From JBFKQC01 sp041627895 (GTDB lineage: Bacteria; Pseudomonadota; Alphaproteobacteria; Rhodobacterales; Rhodobacteraceae), in contig JBFKQC010000073.1 of NCBI GenBank assembly GCA_041627895.1, forward strand, positions 1-19,518: a stretch of 19,518 nt of DNA, written 5' to 3'. The notes beneath the pieces are model-generated. The model did no database searches. It saw nothing but the letters and a program-made list of their open reading frames with translations, and was not told the origin of the DNA. This document shows, in pieces, positions 1-6,218 of this stretch (within the stretch, counting starts at the first letter, position 1; each line of letters opens with the position of its first letter). The position numbers were made by a program, and so were the translations under genes.

Positions 1-1824
1 ATGGCGCGGGCTCCATTGCTTCAACTGACCGGGATTTCGCTGAACTTCGGCGGCGCGCCGCTGTTCGATGCGCTCGATCTGGTGATCCAGCCGGGCGACC
101 GGGTGGCGCTGGTGGGCCGCAACGGGTCGGGCAAGTCGACCCTGATGAAGCTGATGGCGGGGCTGGTCGAGCCCGACCGCGGCACGCGCGCGATGCCGCC
201 CGGCATGTCGGTGGGCTATATGGAGCAGGACCCCGAAATGGGCCGGTTCGCGACGCTCGGCGACTTCGCGGCGGGCGGGCTGGCACCGGGCGAGGCATGG
301 CGGGTCGAGGCGGCGGCCGAAGGGCTGGGATTCGCGGCGGATCTGCCGGTTGCGGCGGCATCCGGCGGCGAGCGGCGCCGCGCGGCGCTGGCGCGGCTGA
401 TGGCAACGATGCACGATCTGATGCTGCTGGACGAACCGACCAACCACCTGGACATCTCCGCGATCCGCTGGCTCGAGGACCAGCTTGCCGAGACCCGCGC
501 CGCCTTTGTGCTGATCAGCCACGACCGCGCCGTCCTGCGCCGGCTGACGCGCGCGACGCTGTGGATCGACCGCGGCCGGGTGCGCCGCCGCGAACAGGGA
601 TTCGAGGGCTTCGAGGCCTGGCGCGACGAGGTCTGGGCCGCCGAGGACGAGGCGCGCCACAAGCTCGACCGCAGGATCAGGGCCGAGGCGCGCTGGGCGG
701 TCGAGGGGATCAGCGCGCGGCGGCGCCGGAACCAGGGCCGGCTGCGGGCGCTGCGCGCGCTGCGGCAGGAGCGGGCCGCGATGATCCGGCGCCAGGGCGC
801 CGCGGCGATGGCGCTGGACGAGGGCGGCAAGTCGGGCAAGCGGGTTATCGAAGCGCGCAAGATTTCAAAGACTTACGAAAACAAGTTGATCCTGCGTCCG
901 TTCGATCTGCGCATCCTGCGCGGCGACCGCGTGGCCTTTGTCGGGCCGAACGGCGCGGGCAAGACGACGCTTTTGAAGATGCTGACGGGCGGCCTGACGC
1001 CGGATGCCGGCTCGGTGGTGCTGGGCTCCAACCTGGAGGTCGCGGTCTTCGACCAGGACCGTGCCGAGCTGGACCCGGATGCGACGCTTTGGGACAGCCT
1101 TGCGGGCGATCCCGAGATCGGGGTCAGCGGCAAGGCCGATCAGGTGATGGTGCGCGGTGCCCCGAAGCATGTCGTGGGCTATCTCAAGGAATTCCTCTTC
1201 GCCGAGGCGCAGGCCCGCGCCCCGGTGCGCTCGCTGTCCGGGGGTGAGAAGGCGCGGCTTCTGCTGGCCAGGCTGATGGCCAAGCCCTCGAACTTGCTGG
1301 TGCTGGACGAGCCGACGAACGATCTGGACATCGAGACGCTGGATCTGTTGCAGGAGCTGCTCGACGACTATCCCGGCACCGTGCTGCTGGTCAGCCACGA
1401 CCGCGATTTCATCGACCGGGTGGCGACGGCGACCGTGGCGCTGGAGGGCGACGGGCGGGCGACGGTCTATGCCGGGGGCTGGAGCGATTACATCGCGCAG
1501 CGCGGCGAGGCGCCCGCCGCGAAATCAACCGCGACCAAGCCGCTGCCCAGGCCCGACGCGAAACCGGCGCCCGGGCCTGCGCCGAAACCGGTGCGCGGGG
1601 GGCTGAGCTTTACCGAGAAACACCGGCTCGAGGCGCTGCCGGGCGAGATCGAGCGGCTGGAGGCGGAGATCGCCAGGCTCGGCGAGTTCCTGTCGGACCC
1701 GGACCTGTTCAGGGCCGCGCCCGAGAAGTTCCAGAAGGCCAGCGCCGCGCTGGTCGAGCGCCAGGCCGTGCTGGCGGCGGCCGAGGAGGAATGGCTCGCG
1801 CTGGAAGAGCGGGCGGCCGGTTAG
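1..1824 (+). CDS. uup: ABC-F family ATPase, Uup-like
   Basis: Soluble ABC protein with two nucleotide-binding domains and no membrane segments, so an ABC-F protein rather than a transporter. The first domain has Walker A GRNGSGKST (residues 39-47), signature SGGE (121-124) and Walker B ending D144-E145 followed by PTNHLD. The second has GPNGAGKTT (315-323), LSGGE (412-416) and D436-E437 with PTNDLD. A basic, Arg-rich interdomain linker spans about 205-275. The C-terminus has a Pro/Ala/Lys-rich spacer (about 502-535) followed by a predicted coiled coil (about 540-605), the arrangement of Uup. Family members act on ribosomes or branched DNA intermediates; which applies here cannot be told from sequence. 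The 607-aa length is normal for the family. The ATG is the first base of the window, so any upstream signal is invisible, but the protein looks complete at its N-terminus. Confidence 0.9.
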   Translation: MARAPLLQLTGISLNFGGAPLFDALDLVIQPGDRVALVGRNGSGKSTLMKLMAGLVEPDRGTRAMPPGMSVGYMEQDPEMGRFATLGDFAAGGLAPGEAWRVEAAAEGLGFAADLPVAAASGGERRRAALARLMATMHDLMLLDEPTNHLDISAIRWLEDQLAETRAAFVLISHDRAVLRRLTRATLWIDRGRVRRREQGFEGFEAWRDEVWAAEDEARHKLDRRIRAEARWAVEGISARRRRNQGRLRALRALRQERAAMIRRQGAAAMALDEGGKSGKRVIEARKISKTYENKLILRPFDLRILRGDRVAFVGPNGAGKTTLLKMLTGGLTPDAGSVVLGSNLEVAVFDQDRAELDPDATLWDSLAGDPEIGVSGKADQVMVRGAPKHVVGYLKEFLFAEAQARAPVRSLSGGEKARLLLARLMAKPSNLLVLDEPTNDLDIETLDLLQELLDDYPGTVLLVSHDRDFIDRVATATVALEGDGRATVYAGGWSDYIAQRGEAPAAKSTATKPLPRPDAKPAPGPAPKPVRGGLSFTEKHRLEALPGEIERLEAEIARLGEFLSDPDLFRAAPEKFQKASAALVERQAVLAAAEEEWLALEERAAG

Positions 1825-1829
1825 GGCCC

Positions 1830-1855
1830 ATTCCGCGATCTTCGAATCACGGAAT
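1830..1855 (+). terminator. Hairpin after the ABC-F gene, possible terminator
   Basis: Ten-base arms (1830-1839 and 1846-1855) pair with a single C-A mismatch around the six-base loop cttcga, which contains a UUCG core. It starts 5 bases after the ABC-F stop codon. There is no clean T-run afterwards, only a pyrimidine-rich stretch (ctccatcccttt, 1859-1870), so intrinsic termination is plausible but unproven. The rest of the gap to the convergent murQ end (1856-2019) shows only a second short inverted repeat (cgcggg 1928-1933 with cccgcg 1941-1946), and I see no gene there. Confidence 0.4.
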
Positions 1856-2019
1856 GCGCTCCATCCCTTTCGCCGCGCGTGATTTCGCGGCACTTTGCCG
1901 GAACGGCTTCGCTGGAAATCGCTTCTGCGCGGGATCAGGCCCCGCGGGAACGGGCCGTCCAACGGCGCGCTCCCGGCGATCGCTGGCGGGCGGCGTTCGC
2001 CCCCGGTCCGCCGTGCGGT

Positions 2020-2903
2020 TCAGGCGAGCCGCGCCAGCGCGGCGCGCAGGTTGCCCCCGGTCGCCGCAAGCAGCGACCGCGCCTTCGGCAACGTCAGTCC
2101 CGCCGCCGCGACGAGCACGGCGGATTTCACCTCGCCGTTCGCCACATCCAGGGCGCGTCTCGCCTCGGCCTCGCCGACGGCCGCGATCCGCCCGACGATG
2201 CCGGCCGCCCGCGCGCGAAGCTTGGTGTTGTCGGCCCGCAGGTTGATCATCATGCCGTCGTGGACATAGCCCAGTTCGATCGCCATCAGTGTCGACAGCA
2301 TGTTCAGCGCGATCTTCTGCGCCGTGCCGGCGCCCATGCGCGTCGAGCCCGAGGCCAGTTCGGGCGGGGTGTCGAGCTGGATCGGGTGATCGGCCGCCCG
2401 CAGCAGCGGCGCGCCCGCGTTGTTGGCGATCCCGATGAGCGTCGCGCCGCGCGCCCTGGCGATCCCGGCGGCGGCAAGGGTGTAGGGCGTCGTGCCGCTG
2501 GCCGAGACGGCGATGACGGTGTCGCGGCCGGAAAGCCCCTCCAGCGCCGGCTCTAGCCCCGCGGTGTCGTCTTCGGAGCCGCCCGGCATCTCGACACCGG
2601 TCGGCAGGCCGCCGGCCATGTGAATGCGGATCTGCGCGGCGGGAATCGAATAGGTGCCGCCCAGCTCCTGGGCGTCGGCGGCGGCCATCAGCCCCGAGAA
2701 TCCGGCGGCCGCGTAGTGAAGCGTGCCGCCGCCGCGGCTCGTCCGCGCCATCGCGACGGCGGCGGGGACGATCGCGTCGAGCGCGCCGCGCAGCGCGGCC
2801 GCCGCGGCGATCTGGCCCTCTGCCAGCAGCGCCGCCGCCTCGCCGAGCGGGCGTCGATCCCGTTGGCATCGGGATGCAGCTGTTCCGTGGTTCGGCCGGT
2901 CAC
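2020..2903 (-). pseudogene. murQ: N-acetylmuramic acid 6-phosphate etherase, frameshifted near the 5' end
   Basis: MurQ cleaves the D-lactyl ether of MurNAc-6-phosphate to give GlcNAc-6-phosphate in cell-wall recycling. The body is intact: a SIS domain with SASGTTPY, the glutamate regions DAQELGGTYSIP and GGSEDD matching the two catalytic Glu of the family, and ASGSTRMGAGTAQKIALNM. The family N-terminus (VTGRTTEQLHPDANGID) starts at a GTG at 2901-2903 with AGGGGG upstream, but lies in a different frame from PLGEAAALL onward. The frames switch between about 2844 and 2855, in a C/G-rich stretch. The span is 884 nt, one short of a 295-codon gene, as a one-base deletion predicts. The downstream frame is also open up to an ATG at 2961, but that start gives a non-homologous N-terminus and lies upstream of the putative operator. 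This is either a true mutation or a sequencing/assembly error. The gene diverges from the nag operon. Confidence 0.75.
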
Positions 2904-2926
2904 GCGATTCCCCCTGGTCTGCAAGT

Positions 2927-2946
2927 ACAATACCTTTGACATACCT
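2927..2946 (-). promoter_or_regulatory. Putative NagR operator, murQ side
   Basis: Read on the minus strand this is AGGTATGTCAAAGGTATTGT. The half-site AGGTAT occurs twice, 11 bp apart (about one helical turn). It matches 15 of 20 positions of the element at 3050-3069 on the other strand. It ends 23 bases before the murQ GTG, where an operator overlapping the promoter would lie. TATTGT inside it could serve as a -10 hexamer. Assignment to the adjacent GntR-type regulator is inference. Confidence 0.5.
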
Positions 2947-3028
2947 ATTGTTCAGCCACATTGCCCGGGGCCATATGGCGGGGTGGCAGCGCCGGGTGTC
3001 TGACTGTTTCCGGCATTTTGGTCTGAGT

Positions 3029-3058
3029 TTGATCTGTTATTCTGAAATTAGGTATCAT
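3029..3058 (+). promoter_or_regulatory. Putative promoter of the nag operon
   Basis: TTGATC (3029-3034) and TATCAT (3053-3058) are separated by 18 bases: a 4/6 match to the -35 and a 5/6 match to the -10 consensus. This lies in a local AT-rich patch that stands out from the GC-rich surroundings. Transcription would start near 3065, leaving a leader of about 140 bases before the nagR ATG at 3205. The -10 lies inside the operator-like repeat at 3050-3069, which fits repression. Apart from this promoter, the two repeats and a doubtful 37-codon frame, I see nothing else in the 2904-3204 interval. Confidence 0.4.
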
Positions 3059-3069
3059 AAAGGTAGTAT
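3050..3069 (+). promoter_or_regulatory. Putative NagR operator, nag operon side
   Basis: AGGTATCATAAAGGTAGTAT on the plus strand has AGGTAT and AGGTAG exactly 11 bp apart, mirroring the element at 2927-2946 (15/20 identical when both are read toward their own gene). It overlaps the putative -10 hexamer. GTATCAT is also directly repeated at 3052-3058 and 3066-3072. Binding by the GntR-type protein encoded just downstream is inferred from position. Confidence 0.5.
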
Positions 3070-3070
3070 C

Positions 3071-3184
3071 ATGAACGAGTCGCAGACAGTGCCGATCCCG
3101 GCCGCCGGTGGCGGCGTCACGCGCCGCCGGGTGCAGGCAGGGCGCGACGATCGGCCTGACCTGAGCGCTCGGGTCCGCGCATGA
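3071..3184 (+). CDS. Possible 37-codon leader ORF ahead of nagR, doubtful
   Basis: An ATG-initiated frame of 37 codons ends in a TGA that overlaps the upstream in-frame ATG of nagR (3181). The peptide begins MNESQTVPIP and is otherwise Gly/Arg-rich with no recognisable motif. No Shine-Dalgarno sequence precedes its ATG, and the predicted transcription start (about 3065) leaves only a few bases of leader. It could be translated as a leaderless peptide, but chance is at least as likely in GC-rich DNA. Confidence 0.15.
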   Translation: MNESQTVPIPAAGGGVTRRRVQAGRDDRPDLSARVRA

Positions 3185-3204
3185 TTTCCCCCGGGAGATC
3201 GCCC

Positions 3205-3954
3205 ATGAGCGCGGCCGCGTTCCTTCGCCCCGAGGGCTGGCTCGACCAGGGCGCCGGGCCGCGCTACGTGCGGCTTCGCCGGCGGCTCGAAGAGGGGATC
3301 GCGACCGGCGTGCTGCCGCCCGATTCGTCGCTTCCGCCCGAGCGCGAGATCGCCGAGATCACCGATCTGTCGCGCGTCACCGTCCGCAAGGCGATCCGGG
3401 AACTGGTGCGCAAGGGCGTGATCGAACAGCGCCAAGGCTCCGGCTCGTTCATCCGCGCGCCGGTGTTGCGGGTCGAGCAATCGCTGTCGCGGCTGACGTC
3501 CTTTACCGAGGACATGCGGCGGCGCGGCATGGAAACCAGGTCGACATGGCTCGAACGCGGGGTTTTCATGGCATCGCCCGAAGAGGTCTCGGCGCTCGGC
3601 CTCGAGGATGGCGGCCAGGTCGCGCGCATCTGTCGCCTGCGCGAAGCCGGCGGGCGCCCGATGGCGCTGGAGCGGGCGGCGCTGCCGCTCGACATCCTGC
3701 CGAACCCGACCGAGGTGACGACGTCGCTTTACGACGTGCTGGATCGGCAGGGCAACCGCCCGGTCCGCGCGGTACAGAAAATCTCGGCGATCAACCTGAA
3801 CGCGCGCGACGCCGGGCTGCTGGGGGTCGCCGAGGGCGATGCCGGGCTGAGCATCGAGCGCATGTCCTATCTCGCAAGCGGGCGGGTCGCGGAACTCACC
3901 CGCTCGATCTATCGCGGCGACGCCTACGATTTCGTGGCCGAGTTGCGTTTCTGA
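3205..3954 (+). CDS. nagR: GntR-family (HutC/UTRA) transcriptional regulator of amino-sugar use
   Basis: 249-aa regulator. Residues about 18-80 form the GntR winged helix-turn-helix (SSLPPEREIAEITDLSRVTV, then KAIRELVRKGVIEQRQGSGSF). Residues about 98-245 form a UTRA ligand-binding domain. Relatives of this subfamily bind GlcNAc-6-P or GlcN-6-P and repress nag genes; here the ligand is inferred from the neighbours. I place the start at ATG 3205, which has CGGGAG about 8 bases upstream, rather than the in-frame ATG at 3181, which lacks a good ribosome-binding site and adds eight non-conserved residues. It is the first gene of the plus-strand operon, 19 bases before the SIS-domain gene, and it diverges from murQ across a region with two mirrored operator-like repeats. 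Autoregulation and joint control of murQ are therefore likely. The symbol is assigned by context. Confidence 0.8.
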   Translation: MSAAAFLRPEGWLDQGAGPRYVRLRRRLEEGIATGVLPPDSSLPPEREIAEITDLSRVTVRKAIRELVRKGVIEQRQGSGSFIRAPVLRVEQSLSRLTSFTEDMRRRGMETRSTWLERGVFMASPEEVSALGLEDGGQVARICRLREAGGRPMALERAALPLDILPNPTEVTTSLYDVLDRQGNRPVRAVQKISAINLNARDAGLLGVAEGDAGLSIERMSYLASGRVAELTRSIYRGDAYDFVAELRF

Positions 3955-3973
3955 CACCGAAAGGCCGACCGAC

Positions 3974-5002
3974 ATGCCCACCGAAGACACGCGGATGCGC
4001 CAGGAAGTCCTTGAAATCCCCGCCGCCGTCGACCGCCTTCTGACCCGGGGCGCGGACGCGGTCAGAGCCGCGGCGCAGCTTGCGCGCGAGGCCGATCCGC
4101 GGTTTCTGCTGTCCGTGGCGCGCGGGTCCTCGGACCACGCCTGCACCTTTCTGAAATATGCAAGCGAGTTGATCCTGCGCAAGCCGATGGCGTCGGTCGG
4201 GCCATCTGTGACGTCGATCTACGGCGTCGAGCTTCTGGCCGAGGGCACGCTTTGCATCGCGGTCTCGCAGTCGGGGCAAAGCCCGGACATCGTGCGGATG
4301 ACGCAATCGCTGCGCGCTTCCGGCGCGCTGACCGTGGCGATCACCAACGATCCCGCCTCGCCGCTCGCCGGCGTGGCGCAGACCACGCTGCCGATCCATG
4401 CGGGGCCCGAACTGAGCGTCGCGGCGACCAAGACCTTCGTCACATCCCTGCTGGCCGGGCTGTGGCTGCTGGCCGAGATCAAGGGCGATGCCGGGCTGCT
4501 TGCGGCGATCTGCGCGCTTCCGGCGCAGCTCGACGCCGCGACGCAGTGCGACTGGTCCGCCGCCGCCGATGCGATCGAGGCGCGGTCGCTGTTCACGCTG
4601 GGGCGCGGGCCGTCCTGGGCGGTGTCCAACGAGGCCGCGCTGAAATTCAAGGAAACCTGCCTGATCCATGCCGAAAGCTACTCCTCCGCCGAGGTCCTGC
4701 ACGGGCCGGTTTCCATCGTCGAGCAGGGCTTTCCGGTGATCGCCTTCGCCGCCGCCGATGCCGCCGAGGACAGCCTGGCCGCCACCGCCGACGCGCTGGC
4801 GGAAAAGGGCGCCCGGGTCTTTGCCGTGACCGACCGCGCGACCCGCGCGACCCGGCTGCCGCATGTGCGGACCGACCACTGGCTGACCGACCCGGTCGCG
4901 GCGATCGTGTCGTTCTACGGCATGGTCGAGCAGGTCGCGCGGCGCCGGGGGATCGACCCCGACACGCCGCGTCACCTGCGCAAGGTGACAGAGACGGTAT
5001 GA
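3974..5002 (+). CDS. nagB-II: SIS-domain glucosamine-6-phosphate deaminase/isomerase, NagB-II type
   Basis: 342 aa with two SIS (sugar isomerase) domains, resembling the isomerase half of GlmS without the glutaminase domain. Motifs seen are ARGSSDHA (49-56), SQSGQSPDIV (98-107), the ESYSSAEVLHGP region starting at E234, and the GlmS-like C-terminal tail PRHLRKVTETV. In NagB-II proteins this fold deaminates and isomerises GlcN-6-P to Fru-6-P. An AgaS-like ketose/aldose isomerase is the alternative, but placement between nagR and nagA favours GlcN-6-P. The ATG at 3974 follows nagR by 19 bases with GAAAGG upstream. Its TGA overlaps the nagA ATG (ATGA), which suggests translational coupling. Cytoplasmic; no signal peptide or membrane segment. 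Confidence 0.85.
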   Translation: MPTEDTRMRQEVLEIPAAVDRLLTRGADAVRAAAQLAREADPRFLLSVARGSSDHACTFLKYASELILRKPMASVGPSVTSIYGVELLAEGTLCIAVSQSGQSPDIVRMTQSLRASGALTVAITNDPASPLAGVAQTTLPIHAGPELSVAATKTFVTSLLAGLWLLAEIKGDAGLLAAICALPAQLDAATQCDWSAAADAIEARSLFTLGRGPSWAVSNEAALKFKETCLIHAESYSSAEVLHGPVSIVEQGFPVIAFAAADAAEDSLAATADALAEKGARVFAVTDRATRATRLPHVRTDHWLTDPVAAIVSFYGMVEQVARRRGIDPDTPRHLRKVTETV

Positions 5003-6150
5003 CCCCCGGCGTCCTGACATTCCGCAACGGCAGGGTTTTCGACGGAAACCGCCTGCGGACCGGCCATGCCGTCCGGTTCGAGGCCGGCCGGGCCGCCGCG
5101 TTCGGTCCCGAGGCCGGGATCGGCCTGCAGGGCGAGGTGGTGGACCTCGGCGGCGACATCCTGAGCCCCGGCTATGTCGATTTGCAGGTCAATGGCGGCG
5201 GCGGGGCGATGTTCAACGACGATCCCTCGGTCGCGACGCTCCGCCGGATCGCAGAGGCGCACCGCCGGCTGGGCGTCGTTGCGCTGTTGCCGACGCTGAT
5301 CACCGATACCGCCGACAAGACCCGCGCCGCGATCGCGGCGGCCCGCGATGCGGTTCGCGCGGGCGTGCCGGGCGTCGCCGGGCTGCATCTGGAGGGGCCG
5401 CACCTGTCGGTCGCGCGGAAGGGTGCCCATGACGCGGCGCTGATCCGTCCGATGGAGGAGCGCGATCTGCAGGCGCTGCTCGCCGCGGCTGCGGATTTGC
5501 CGGTGCTCAAGGTCACGGTCGCCCCCGAAAGCGTCACCGAAGACCAGGTGGCGGCGCTGGCCCGCGCGGGCGTGCTGGTCTCGCTCGGTCACAGCGACGC
5601 CGGTTTCGACGCCTGCATGCGCTACATCGCGGCCGGGGCGCGCTGTGTGACGCATCTGTTCAACGCGATGAGCCAGCTCGGCAGCCGCGAACCCGGGCTG
5701 GTGGGCGCGGCGTTTGCCTCGGGGGACGTGTCGGCCGGGCTGATCGCCGATGCCGTCCACGTTCACCCCGCATCGATGTGCGCGGCCTGGGCCGCGAAAC
5801 GCGGGCCCGGGAAGATATTCCTGGTAAGCGACGCGATGGCCGTCGCCGGCACCGCGATGACCGAGTTCCGCCTCGGGGGGCGCGTGACCCGGCGCGAGGG
5901 CGGCCGGCTTCGTTTGGCGGACGGCACTTTGGCGGGCGCTGACCTGGACCTGACCACGGCGATCCGGGTTCTCGTCGACCGGGTCGGGCTCGACCCGGGC
6001 GAGGCTCTGGCGGCGGCGACCAGCGTCCCTGCCGCGATGATCCGGCGCCGGCCCGTGGCCGCGGATCTGGTCGGGTTGCCGCTTGCCGGTGCGATCCGGA
6101 TTTCCGGCGATCTCGGCGCCGTGGCGCCGGCGGGCGGCGGCGAAGCGTGA
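4999..6150 (+). CDS. nagA: N-acetylglucosamine-6-phosphate deacetylase
   Basis: Amidohydrolase of 383 aa that deacetylates GlcNAc-6-P to GlcN-6-P. Family landmarks are SPGYVDLQVNGGGG near residue 55, HLEGPHLS with the metal-ligand Glu at E132, SLGHSDAGFD (H198), CVTHLFNAMSQLGSREPGLV (H219), and SDAMAVAGT with the catalytic Asp at D278. All expected metal and catalytic positions are present, so the enzyme should be active. It overlaps the stop of the SIS-domain gene by 4 bases. MurQ, NagA and NagB-II together would take MurNAc-6-P to Fru-6-P. The gene converges with the P-type ATPase 55 bases downstream. Confidence 0.95.
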   Translation: MTPGVLTFRNGRVFDGNRLRTGHAVRFEAGRAAAFGPEAGIGLQGEVVDLGGDILSPGYVDLQVNGGGGAMFNDDPSVATLRRIAEAHRRLGVVALLPTLITDTADKTRAAIAAARDAVRAGVPGVAGLHLEGPHLSVARKGAHDAALIRPMEERDLQALLAAAADLPVLKVTVAPESVTEDQVAALARAGVLVSLGHSDAGFDACMRYIAAGARCVTHLFNAMSQLGSREPGLVGAAFASGDVSAGLIADAVHVHPASMCAAWAAKRGPGKIFLVSDAMAVAGTAMTEFRLGGRVTRREGGRLRLADGTLAGADLDLTTAIRVLVDRVGLDPGEALAAATSVPAAMIRRRPVAADLVGLPLAGAIRISGDLGAVAPAGGGEA

Positions 6151-6191
6151 GCGCCCGGGCGATCGCCGGCCGCCTTCCGCGTCCTCCGGTC

Positions 6192-6218
6192 CCGGCAGGC
6201 GCCGCTCAGCCCTGCCGG
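6192..6218. terminator. Inverted repeat between convergent nagA and ATPase genes
   Basis: Perfect 8-bp arms ccggcagg (6192-6199) and cctgccgg (6211-6218) with an 11-base loop that contains the ATPase stop codon. Its position between two convergent genes suits a bidirectional terminator. There is no adjacent T-run on either strand, so the call is tentative. GC-rich DNA gives such repeats by chance. Confidence 0.25.

Noticed and set aside
2904..2961. ATG at 2961 as the murQ start, giving an uninterrupted 313-aa protein
   Set aside because: The resulting N-terminus is not MurQ-like, the ATG lies upstream of the operator-like repeat, and the true family N-terminus is present in another frame with a good ribosome-binding site.
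4252..4998. Upstream extension of the nagA frame by about 250 codons
   Set aside because: The extension overlaps the SIS-domain gene, is Arg/Gly-rich and non-homologous; NagA homology begins at MTPGVLTFRNGRVFDG (4999).
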